Positions 53,584 to 63,555 of a stretch of DNA of 64,000 nucleotides are shown in pieces (position 1 is the first letter of the stretch; the number at the start of each line of letters is the position of its first letter). Source of the stretch: Aphrocallistes beatrix (Eukaryota > Porifera > Hexactinellida > Sceptrulophora > Aphrocallistidae); contig OY725500.1 in the NCBI GenBank assembly GCA_963281255.1, forward strand, positions 1,612,001-1,676,000. Direction: 5' to 3'. The notes beneath the pieces are model-generated. The model had not been told where the DNA came from and searched no databases. It was given only the letters and a program-made list of their open reading frames with translations. A program made the translations under genes and the position numbers.

Positions 53584-54601
53584 TCAGAAAAAATGTATCA
53601 GAGAGGGATTTGAAGAAACAACGACAATTTTTCCTTCTGAATTCACTTTAATACCATAGAAGCCTTTAGCAAAAGTGGCAGGATTTCCTAATTCACCAAA
53701 TGTACCTGAATGTTGGCCTTTATTATCAAATATATATATTGCACCTCCATAACTTGGGATAAGAATTCGATCCTCCTGATCGATACAAAAGAATCCAGTT
53801 GATAAAATAAGAGAATGAAAATTATTAGCGAAATGGCGAGTCAACTCTCCATTTTGTTTCCTGAAAATTCAACATTCACTGGCGATTTAATCTTCTCCCA
53901 CGTTAGGCCTTTGATTAAGGTAAGAGATGTGTTGTACACAAGTAACCGATTATTTCCACTATCACATACATATATAAACTGATCTTGATCTATAGCCATA
54001 CCTTTTGGCTGTTTCATGAGATCATGGGAACTATCTGTGGTCCGAATTTGTCGTTTTTGTAGATCATATCATAAAGAAAAATTGAGTTCAAGGAAGTATC
54101 TGTCACATACAAGGATGAATGTATCAATAATCCATAAGGTTCCTTTAGCTCACCATAGCCGATTGAATTTATAACGATACCAGAAGCATTACATTCTTTA
54201 ACACACTCATTTCCTGATGATGCGACGCAGATTTTTCCACTGTGATCGTGGACAACAAGTTCTTTTGGAAGACGAAATTCCTCAGATTCAATTGGGATAG
54301 GTTTGCAAATTTCAGGTAAAACCTGTGGAATTTTCATTACATTAATTCTTATATTAATTGTACAACTAGCAATCGCATCTATAATCTGTTTTGTCTCAAA
54401 ATTAAATATCGCTTCATAAAAGGGTTTATGTTTAGAGCCTAGTAAACATAGATAACTTTGACGCATTGTAGAAATTCGCTTTATCATTCGATGTTTTTTT
54501 TCTAAAATTAAATTGATCAGTTCAGTACATTTCGAATTTAATTCCTGTTCAATCAGTGATAGATCAAATATAAATTTATCCACTTGTATATCAGATGCCA
54601 T
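53584..54601 (-). pseudogene. NHL-repeat protein (TRIM/TRIM71-like beta-propeller), two frame breaks
   Basis: Minus strand, ATG at 54601 (MASDIQVDKFIFDLSLIEQE). Residues 1-110 look like a coiled-coil/adapter region without RING or B-box; then NHL repeats: ELVVHDHSGKICVASSGNEC, IGYGELKEPYGLLI with LYVTDTSLNSIFLYD, then after a break KQPKGMAIDQDQFIYVCDSG with NNRLLVYN, and FFCIDQEDRILIPSYGG with GELGNPATFAKGFYGI. NHL propellers bind RNA or protein in TRIM-NHL regulators. Break 1: ATCAT is doubled at 54063-54072 (5-bp tandem duplication); removing one copy restores the frame. Break 2 near 53856-53862 shifts by one base. Otherwise there are no stops, so this is a young pseudogene, a real gene with sequence errors, or a gene with a tiny intron at break 2 (TTTTCAG acceptor-like). 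Confidence 0.72.
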
Positions 54602-54774
54602 AATTATGAAATAATTCAAATATAATTTTACCCACGGTGCATATATCCTATTACATGAATGATTGAGACTATAAATTAAAGTTGAAATATAATACAATAA
54701 AATTTGAATAATTAAACCATAACTTTATCAGACAGAAGAATATATAGTATACAGTAATTACACTATATAAGAAT

Positions 54775-55070
54775 ACTGTCGGGATCGTGAAAATATATTC
54801 TTATATAGTGTACTATATTCTTATATAGAAAAATATACCATATAAGAATATTATTCTTATATGGTATATTATACCATATAAGAATATTATTCTTATATGG
54901 TATATTATACCATATAAGAATATTATTCTTATATGGTATAATATACCATATAAGAATATTATTCTTATATGGTATAATATACCATATAAGAATATTATTC
55001 TTATATGGTATATTATACCATATAAGAATAATATTCTTATATGGTATAATATACTCTATAATAATAATAT
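54775..55070. repeat. Tandem array of 36-bp palindromes
   Basis: ACCATATAAGAAT starts at 54837, 54873, 54909, 54945, 54981 and 55017, exactly 36 apart. Each unit is self-complementary (ACCATATAAGAATATTATTC / its mirror TTATATGGTAT), so single units can form hairpins and the array can fold in many registers. The 137-codon minus-strand frame through it is a period artefact. Confidence 0.93.
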
Positions 55071-55075
55071 TATTA

Positions 55076-55262
55076 TATAACCTCGTTCGTACGAATACGG
55101 TTACGTGTAATGTTAATTTCCCGGATAATACGAACAAGTATTTATACAAAATCTGGTCTCTAAGATGTGTTTCCAAATTATATTTTTCGGTTAATACGAA
55201 CTTCGGATAAGGCGAACAAATCTTGACGGTCCTTTGGTGTTCACATTAACGAGGCTATATTG
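55076..55262. mobile_element. pogo-like MITE with decayed ends
   Basis: ATAACCTCGTTCGTACGAAT on the left pairs with CACATTAACGAGGCTATAT on the right; internal TTCCCGGATAATACGAACAA and CGGTTAATACGAACTTCGG repeat the end motif. TA-rich flanks; no exact duplication. Confidence 0.6.
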
Positions 55263-55344
55263 TAAGGGAAAATTTTCTTAAGAAAGGTTAAAATATCTGC
55301 CAAAAATATTCCTATATAGTATAAATATATTCTTATACGCATGT

Positions 55345-55575
55345 ATATATACGTATATCACGAATTGATTGAAGAAACTACTATCCACAGAAAGCTGATT
55401 TTTGGAATGTGGAGTCTTTTGGCTATGGCTCCACATGTTCTGACCTCAGATGAAAATGTCGACTCATCATGGAATTATGACGTCATAGTCACCTTTTTTA
55501 TAATTAGAAATTCCAGTTTTTCGATTATAACACAGTCATTTTAGGCAGTGCATGCAAGCGAAGCGCGGTGGAATA
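55345..55575 (+). mobile_element. Repeat family A fragment
   Basis: ATCACGAATTGATTGAAGAA, TGGCTATGGCTCCAC and ATGTCGACTCATCATGGAAT, then a deletion that joins the arm to the last bases of the GC module (GCAAGCGAAGCGCGG). Confidence 0.78.
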
Positions 55576-55686
55576 TAGTAAGAGAGATTATGTATTAACT
55601 TCTGTAATACAAAAGATAAAAAATCTTAGACCAAACTCCCTGCATGAGTTTTCATTGGGTTTTGCTCAAATATAAATACCCTGCGC

Positions 55687-56751
55687 CATAGCCCACTCTA
55701 ATAATGCCTCACAGTAGACTGAAAATCATGGACTAGGGATGAAGTAGTAGCCGAATGGATTAATATACGATTAGCCTAAAATCGTTAACAATCTAGAATA
55801 GGCATTAAGAATGTATTACCAGCATATATAAACATGGTTTCAAAGTACATATATCCGTTGAAAAATTTAGATTAGTCATCATATCATTGCGCAACAGGAC
55901 ATTCTAAGGACAATTTTAGCGATTTTCTAAGCTGTTTTAACCCTATTTCTAAATGGATTTAAGGTGTGATTTTTGTATAGAACCAAGATTAGTACAAGGT
56001 GATTTGAAAAATTTAGAACTTTTCAATGGAATGTTGCTACATTCTTGCGTTGCTATGGTAAAGCATTTTGGTCAGTTTGGGCCATTTCATGCAAACTGTA
56101 ACGATTAGAGCTTCAAATTTGATTGTGTTTGATAGGCAATGGACTACTTCCTATTGGGTGATAATACAACTTAAACTTCTAAATTCAACGAGTTTTGAGT
56201 TATGGGTTGATTTTAAGAATGTGACTAAAACACTAAATTGTCGCATAACTCTGCAGTCTGTGAATTTAGAAGTTAAATTTGTATTATTACCTATAGGAAG
56301 TAGCCAATTGCCTATCGAATATGATCAAATTTGAAGACCTAGTTCTTACAGTTGGCAGGATATGGCTCAAACTGATCAAAATGCTTTACCATAGCAACGT
56401 AGGCATGTAACAGCATTCCATTCAAAAATTCTAATTTTTCAAATCAACTCGTACTAATCTTAGTTCTACACAAAAAACTCTACCTTAATAACATTTAGAA
56501 GTAGGCTTAAAACAGCTTAGAAAATTGCCAAAATCGTGCATAAAATGACCTGTTCCGCAATGATATGATGACTAATCGAAATTTTGACAACGGATATATG
56601 TACTTTGATGCCATGTTTATATATGCTGGTAATACATTCTTAATGCCTATCCTACATGATTAACGATTTTAAGCTAATCGTGTATTAATCCATTCGGCTA
56701 TTACCGCATCCTTGGTTATTTTACTGTGAGGCATTATTAGAGTAGGCTATG
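55687..56751. mobile_element. Foldback element, 1.07 kb, with near-complete inverted arms
   Basis: The arms of about 500 bp read nearly the same from both ends: CATAGCC(C/T)ACTCTAATAA, GCCTCACAGTA, GCCGAATGGATTAATA, GGCATTAAGAATGTATTACC, AGTCATCATATCATTGCG. Flanked by CCTGCGC on both sides (55680-55686, 56752-56758): 7- or 8-bp target duplication. No coding capacity. Truncated relatives at 48178-48990, and end fragments at about 4780 and 23280. Confidence 0.88.
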
Positions 56752-56759
56752 CCTGCGCC

Positions 56760-57779
56760 TTACGAGTTTCTCTAAACTAGACACATTCCAAATAAATAAT
56801 ACACCACATCTCATTGCCAAATATCAAGTGATAACTCTGATGATTGAAACAAAGAAAAGAAAAGTTAATAGTGAACTTCTAGTTTTAAACAAATCATGGA
56901 CATTTTATTTTTTGAAACTAAGCACAACGCTTAACATAGCGTTAGCGGATAGCACATTTTCCTTGCATAGCGGTTTCCATTAATTGGGAAATGCTAGGTT
57001 TGATAGTCAAGATAACTCAACAATTGGTTGGAATATCCAAGTTTTGTCATAAATAATGTCATCCTACTTTATTGCACTGATATTTCAAGTAAATGTCTGT
57101 TTTAAGAGAGCATAATATATTTTAAAAAATATAAGGAATGCAGATACATACATCTAAAGGCCAGGTGAGAATCAATCAGGTTAACATGCTCAAAGATGGC
57201 ATTATCAGTCAGCAATCTTACATAAAAACTGCTAAATTAAGTTCGAAATAGGCATTAAGATTAGTTTTTATTACAAATAAGCAGTTTACAAAAATGAAAA
57301 ACTATTGTTTGATGGGGAATTTGTAAAGACAGCTTGGATATTCATATCTGTTGCATGCAGCTAAAGTATTTCACATCAAACCATTGGTAGAATTGATCTA
57401 TCGTGTATAACCTCGAAATTTCAATAATAAAGAACCATTGCTCGCAAATTGTACACTTTCTTTTAACGAAAAATAGTGATGTCAGTGATGCAGCACAAAT
57501 AACATATTAGTTCTCTACTATTTAGTATTTAACTACTCGACTGATGAAAAACGGAACAACTGGACACGATGTTCTTAATTAAATAAAACGTATCAATGAG
57601 AAATTTCAATCGATAGAACTTTCTTAATGACCGGAAAGCACAAATGTTTTGTTATTTTAATGTTCAAATACCAATACCATTCTGTATAATATTCAAATTT
57701 CACTGAATTATTAAAAAAACCCCAGCTAAATGGAAATACATCGTAAATGAATTACTTGAAGGGAAATGTTATCACTACA
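56760..57779. other. AT-rich non-coding stretch
   Basis: No gene or repeat recognised. Confidence 0.5.
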
Positions 57780-59340
57780 ATCAGATCCATAAGAACAAAG
57801 GGACTCATGTTAAAGTTAATTTTCTAATTATGAAAAAGGGTGGCATAAGCGTCATATATCAGTGTTCGCCAGGTACCCAAGTTTACTTCTTTGGATGGCG
57901 AGAGTAGATAATTGTCAACAGGTATTTCTGCAAAAAATGACATTGATTTAGATCTGGGGTGTAAGGTGGAAAGAAGTCACAATTTCGTGAAATCAACTGA
58001 TCATGGAATTTCTCTCTAAGGAATTCAAGAACAATTTTGGCAATACTATGTGGGGATACCCCATCTTGTTGAAAGGTTACGCTCCCAAGTTTTTTTCCCT
58101 TTTGATAGTTAGAATATAGTACAGGTTAGCTCATAAGTTCTGTGACAAACTTCGTTAGGGATTAAAATTATTATACTCAAACAATCTTGGTTATAATGAT
58201 CTTTAGAGATTGTAATTCGAATATTTTCAATGATATTAAAAGATATTCCGAGTCTAATACCTAGAAGTGTGTTTTGTAGGATGAGTTTTGTGGATAAAAA
58301 ATGTGTCCTGGTTCGCAGCGAAAATCACGAATCAGGGTCCACTGATTTTGTAAAATGTTTTGATAATCGATGTTCAATGACAATTTGGCACCAGGTATCT
58401 TTCATTCACCATGGAAATATTTCACAAATCCATTGAATTGATTATCAGAAACGGGAGAAAGTTATTATTTCACTAGTTTAAATTAGGTACATTTTGCAAA
58501 ATCACTCAAAATTGCACCTTTTTTCACATCACCAAAAAATCTGATCCAAATGATTCGCAAAATGTAATGATCTAAAGATTCAATATTTCTACAAATATAG
58601 TGTGTTCGAGGAAAATGTGACAGCTAATTTTTCCTAGAATTTAAAGATACTAGAAAGATAATTTGAAAAGCAGTGGGTCCTGATTCGCGATTTTCGCTGC
58701 GTACCGGGACACATTTTTTCTCCACTAAACTTAACATACAAAACACTGACCTGGTTTTAGACTCGAAAATCTTTTTAAAATCATTGAAAATTTTCGAATA
58801 ACAATCTCTTAAGACCATAATAACTAAGATTGTTTGAGTATAAACAATATTATAGCTAACGAAGCTTGTCACAGAACCTATGAGCCACTCTGTAGGACTT
58901 CAACATATTAAGATATCGAACACCATTTACAGTCAATCTTGACCCCTCTTCAATAAAATACGGAGCAAGTATCCCCTTGGAGCAAACTGTTCTTCAGATT
59001 GTAACCTTTTCTTGCGTCAAAGGCTAATTGACAAGTGAATATAGCCTTTCCTCCACCAAATCATTATGTTATGCTTATTGACTTATCTATAAAGAAATGA
59101 ACCTCGTCGCTCCAGTCAATATCACCAATGTCAATTTAATTCTTATTTTTCTGCCATAAGCTTAGCAAAAGTCAACCTCATCTTGGTTATTAATGAGAAT
59201 CTCTTGAATGTTGTCCTGGAAAATTGAAGCTCTTTTGAAAACTTCCTTGATGAACGATGTGGTAGAAGGAGTAAATAAAAGCTTCCTCTTCATTTTTTAG
59301 AAGTTAAGGAGGTTCTCATTGTCTTGGATGGTATTGACCT
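57780..59340 (-). pseudogene. DDE transposase remnant (Tc1/mariner-like, DUF4817-associated type)
   Basis: Minus strand, split by the foldback at 58122-58892. Upstream part: KLLFTPSTTSFIKEVF-like region (59270), IDWSDEVHFFIDKSISIT (first D region, 59120-59070), APYFIEEGSRLTVNGVRYLN with ML (58960-58905). Downstream part: VTFQQDGVSPHSIAKIVLEF (second D), REKFHDQLISRNCDFFPPYT and PDLNQCHFF (third acidic motif degraded; 58080-57900). This layout (QQDG-PH ... SPDLxPxDFFLWG) is that of arthropod transposases with a DUF4817 HTH. Several frame breaks and a degraded last motif. Confidence 0.75.
58122..58892. mobile_element. Foldback TA MITE inserted in the DDE transposase remnant
   Basis: 771 bp; left arm CAGGTTAGCTCATAAGTTCT, right arm (complement) CAGAGTGGCTCATAGGTTCT, arms about 240 bp, TA on both sides (58120-58121, 58893-58894). 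Same family as 30218-30767, but here the left half is present twice in opposite orientation. Removing it joins the two halves of the transposase. Confidence 0.92.
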
Positions 59341-60490
59341 TAGTTATGTCAACTTGTCAATTACAGTACCAAATAAGCATTAAGAAACCGAGATCTACAA
59401 CTACATATACAGAAGAATGTATAAAGGTTTCAAGTGATATTTATGTATACTTTCTGATCTTGAATGTTACTTTTATTAGAAATAAATGATTAAATTAACA
59501 CTTTCAATGCAAAACAATATTTCTCGACACTTATTTAATTGGGGGCGGCTACGCCCCCTGGTTGTTGTCAAGCTCAATTATTTTTTGATCATCGTCCGTA
59601 TGGTTGAAAAATAAAATGTAACGATATTGAGAGTGGAGCTATTAGTCAATTCATGTCAGAACTATTTTTAGTAATGCGTATAGTAAGTGATGCATCATAA
59701 GAGAACAATCAGAGTCAGGATGCTTTTTTGGAGAGGTAGAGAAGGGTCAGTTTTGGTGGTGTTTTAGAAGAGTAGAGTTACTAAAGAGGACCGGTAGGAG
59801 ATTTTCTGTGAGGAAGTGGAGTCACTAACGTGGACTGGTAAGTGATATTATTTGGTAAGGAAGGAAGGAAGGAATCAGGATTCAAGACTTTTTTAGGCGT
59901 TTTAGGTTTACAATATTCGAAATATTGTGCTAATTCGAGGATTTTTTCTTTGGAATAGGGTTAAGTGCATATGGTTTTCGAAATTGAAAGAAATTGCAAA
60001 AAATATTTGAGATGGGACCCGTTTAATAGAAAAATGAAAATTTAACGGGGCTGTGACTGGAGTTTTAGTTAGTTCTTTTGCCCTCTATATTCGTATGTTC
60101 GGGAATTTTTGTTCTATTTTTTCCATGTGATTTCCTTGTCAATTTTCACCTTTGGGGATTTGTATTTGTCGTTATAGAGGGTTAATTAATTTTGCCTTCA
60201 TTGTTACCTTTCTTGAAGGTGTTCACGTGTTCGATAATAATTCTATCAATTGATTAGCATGGACGTTCTAGTTTGTGGTCATTAGGTTCATGTTTTCTCG
60301 TTTTCTGCTTCTTTTATGAAAGTACAGTAGATATATACAGATGTTCCTGCTGCAGGGGATTACCGGAATGCTTAATCTTACTTCGATGTTAGGTTCAAAA
60401 CGTCAGACTATGCTGCTGTATTTAGAACAGGTAAGAACTTCATGTGTGACTTTGAAAAATTAGTATTTTTCAAAGGTGTGAAAACATGCA
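59341..60490. other. Non-coding stretch
   Basis: Contains a GC hairpin GGGGGCGGCTACGCCCCC at 59541-59558, GGAA repeats (59860-59875), and G-rich unstructured sequence around 59700-59850. No gene recognised. Confidence 0.45.
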
Positions 60491-60881
60491 CCGTATTGCT
60501 TCGAATAAGCGCCCGGGCGTTATTTATTTCGTGTACCCTTTAGACCCGGCGCTTATTCAAGCCCCGGAGCTTATTTTTTTCATTCGCTATTTTGACCCGG
60601 CGCTCTTTGTTTTGTTTAATACATTGCCTGGCACTTTTATTCTTGCCACAACTGAGAATGTTAGTTCTATTAAAAAAGGATAATGTAATGTTTCAAAAAG
60701 CACTTGTATCTATGCCACTACTGAGAATACTAGTTTGATATGATGTTCAGAGAACTAAAATTCCCCGGCGTCCGACGCTTATTCAAGCCCCGGCGCTCAT
60801 TTATTTCGCTCACCCTGTAGACCCGGAGCTTATTCAACCCGGCGCTTATTCAAGCCCCGGTGCTTATTCAGGGAAATACGG
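60491..60881. mobile_element. MITE with CCGTATTG...AAATACGG ends
   Basis: CCGTATTGCTTCGAATAAGC at the left; GCTTATTCAGGGAAATACGG at the right. The inside repeats AAGCCCCGGCGCTTATTCAA-type motifs, i.e. multiples of the end sequence. TATA follows on the right. Confidence 0.78.
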
Positions 60882-61011
60882 TATATATAATATTTAATAG
60901 CTCATAAAATATTCACACTATTACTTTTAAAATGTGAAAATCGGATTCCACATGTTAAAAATTTTGTAAAAATTGTACTGTTAGATTTCGTAGTAGCGGG
61001 CGTACGTCAAT
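60882..61011 (+). repeat. Satellite-type fragment and left flank of CATA array
   Basis: TATTCACACTATTACTTTTA and GTGAAAATCGGATTCCACAT belong to the 153-bp satellite; TGTTAGATTTCGTAGTAGCG and CGTACG match the left flank of the array at 33.4 kb. Confidence 0.7.
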
Positions 61012-61250
61012 ACATACATACATACATACATACATACATACATACATACATACATACATACATACATACATACATACATACATACATACATACATACATA
61101 CATACATACATACATACATACATACATACATACATACATACATACATACATACATACATACATACATACATACATACATACATACATACATACATACATA
61201 CATACATACATACATACATACATACATACATACATACATACATACATAGA
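61012..61250 (+). repeat. (CATA)n microsatellite, ~240 bp
   Basis: Almost pure CATA repeats, followed by ACATACGGACGGACGAGATA and CATAAGGGCATCTCCCTATA. Same element as at 33.4 kb (left flank) and 53.5 kb (right flank). Confidence 0.97.
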
Positions 61251-61329
61251 TACATACGGACGGACGAGATACTCCGTCCATGCCATAAGGGCATCTCCCT
61301 ATAGTAGCTGAACTAAAAATCACCTACCT

Positions 61330-61955
61330 TAAATAAGTTCGAGATATGGCGGGGACAATTGCCAATTGAGGACAATACATATACACCAACTCAAAGTTTG
61401 CTATAATTGAAATACTAATATGCTAGTATGACGCGTTATCTATATCTGTCATGAATAATTAATCATTTCAAACATTTGGCCTTATAATTTTGCTCTATAA
61501 CTGAATATTATGTACTGATAACCAGAATAGTCGAAGGATAAAGATCGGAAATGGAGAAATGTATCACAAATATTTTCCGCGAAAAGTCGAAACCGTGCAC
61601 AGTAACTAAGAAAGCGAGGGAAATTTGGCGAATTTCCTTCGAATATTTCTGTGAAATATAAGAATAAAATGGCGATATCATAAAAAGTGATACCATGGTT
61701 TAGGGTTAGTAAAAAATATCAGTTTTTATTTAACCAAGCGTCCGGACGTCCATCCAAAATTGAAATTATTGTTGAGTTCCTTTACTCTGAATAAACATTC
61801 CTGAAAGTTTTAGCTCAATTGATGCACACAAAAACACCTTATCGCAAATCTAAATTATCCATATGCTAAATTTCTTATATACGGTATAACGTCAGTTATC
61901 CGAACCCCTCGGAACCATACTAGCATGCATATAAATTTCAGTGTAATCAAGGATA
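61330..61955. other. Non-coding stretch
   Basis: No gene. At 61888-61915 a pogo-like end fragment (GTCAGTTATCCGAACCCCTC) without partner. Confidence 0.4.
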
Positions 61956-62195
61956 TTTTCTTTAATGGGTGTACAGATTTCGAATAATGTATTTTCGGAT
62001 CTATATGAGAGATCATTTGTAATTGTTGTCCACAATATTTATATAATGTAAACAAATTTTTAAAAAATGCTAGATTGAGTAACTCCAGGCGCCCGCAGTG
62101 CAATTCTGCGGACATAGTTCGCAACCAGCGCAGCGCAAGCAAGCGAAGCGCGCTTGGATATATAAACTTTAATTGAGTTTTAATAGTAAGGATTA
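61956..62195 (-). mobile_element. Repeat family S start with a repeat-A terminal
   Basis: Minus strand: ATCCTTACTATTAAAACTCA (complement of 62176-62195), GC module (62155-62085), GGAGTTACTCAATCTAGC, then CTCATATAGATCCGAAAATA and TTCGAAATCTG. It combines a family-A terminal with a family-S body on one GC module. Confidence 0.78.
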
Positions 62196-62437
62196 TAGTT
62201 GGCAATTAAGTTTCGTTTTTAACATCAATAGAAATAATTATATTGATAAAAATTAAATTAATTATTTATCTATCAATAATACATTTATTGTAAATTTCTC
62301 TTTTAAACTCAAAGCACTTGTCTAATAAATACTTCTTAACTTTAAATGAATAGCACTTCTGTCACTTAGCACTTAAGACCATTATATACTGTTATCACAG
62401 GCAAGTAGATTAAGGTGTCACATGCGATATTTATTAC

Positions 62438-62597
62438 CTGTTAGGCAGCTGTCGCAGTTTGAATGAATTGACCTCAATGGAGATATATATTTTAGTATCA
62501 TTTATGTGTAAAGCAATATGGCGTTCCAATACCTTTGTCCAGACAGTGTATTTACTACTGTTGATTTGGATATAGCATTGGCCCGAGGTAACAAATT
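62438..62597 (-). CDS. Candidate exon, unidentified
   Basis: 160 bp, minus strand, between AAAACAG (acceptor) and CTAACAG/GTAATAAAT (donor). Reads FVTSGQCYIQINSSKYTVWT, KVLERHIALHINDTKIYI and VNSFKLRQLPN without stops. An open frame starting with ATG at 62810 (MFPKVPLVRLDFSEIGDLNN) lies upstream on the same strand and could be an earlier exon. No homologue recognised; the call rests on splice signals and protein-like composition. Confidence 0.35.
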
Positions 62598-63096
62598 CTG
62601 TTTTTATTTTGTTTCCTTTAAACAATACAACTTATAGATGGAAAATTGTATTATCATGGTTCTTGGTTGTGTACAGATAAGACAGAAAAACACAAAATAA
62701 TAAAAATTCGTAACAAATCCGATCAATTTTTGACGTTTTTTAATAATAAAGTTGTTTAAATCTCCAATTTCAGAAAAGTCTAACCTAACCAACGGAACTT
62801 TTGGAAACATTATCTATAAGACTTGTATGCTGTTTTGGCATTGACTATATTAAAATTATTTCCGTTAAAAATCTTTTTGTCACTCTTTTTTATATTTTTC
62901 CGGGAAAAAATCAATTTTTTAGAAATAACCCTTTACGAGAAATACTTTCAAGTTAAAATATACATATTAATAAATCTAACACAAGATCCTTACATATCCT
63001 GCCTATTCAAACACGACTTGAGATTTTTAAAAATATAGATCGACCGCTATTACCAGATTTCGCATGGTGTATGGTGGGACATTAGTTGATTGTGAA

Positions 63097-63340
63097 AAGG
63101 AAGATCACGATCCCGATCCCGATCTTAGCTGATAATATTATCGGCGATTTTGAACAATATTAAAATTTCAAAAGGAAATACTAATCAAACTTAGCTACCA
63201 GAATATGTAATAGTCTTTTAGTGCTGGAAGTAGACTCAATTGGTAACAGCATCGAAAAATAGAATAAGTATATGATAATGAGGAGGGAAGCCAAAAAAAT
63301 CCAAAAATGATCTAGCTAAAAACAGATCGCGATCTTCCAT
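63097..63340. repeat. Foldback with GATC-rich ends
   Basis: GGAAGATCACGATCCCGATC at the left pairs with GATCGCGATCTTCC at the right (63327-63340). Short MITE candidate; flanks do not give a clear duplication. Confidence 0.5.
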
Positions 63341-63394
63341 CCAATTATTCAAAATAGGAATATGATCGCGATAGTGATGGAGCTATCCTAATGC

Positions 63395-63555
63395 CCTAGT
63401 GCAACTTGCCCAACCCTTTTTGTTCGCTGGCCAAATAAGGGATTATTTAGCTACTTTAGGACCACACGGCCTTTGATATATCATGGTAACATGTTTGCTT
63501 ATTTGGGGCTAGCATTGATTTACAGTATTTTAGATTATACTCAAATAATAACTAC
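63395..63555. repeat. hAT-derived remnant (copy of 4990)
   Basis: GCCAAATAAGGGATTATTTA, ATATATCATGGTAACATGTT and TATTTTAGATTATACTC match 5020-5140 in order. Confidence 0.6.

Noticed and set aside
54763..55176. 137-codon frame with repeating NNILIWYIIPYK-like peptide
   Set aside because: Follows the 36-bp palindromic array; 36 is a multiple of three, so a stop-free frame arises by period alone.
60955..61323. Open frames of 95-122 codons
   Set aside because: Same artefact of the (CATA)n array.
62604..62810. 68-codon frame starting MFPKVPLVRL as a gene
   Set aside because: It may be an upstream exon of 62438-62597, but there is no convincing donor and the second half is low-complexity hydrophobic; not listed as a CDS.
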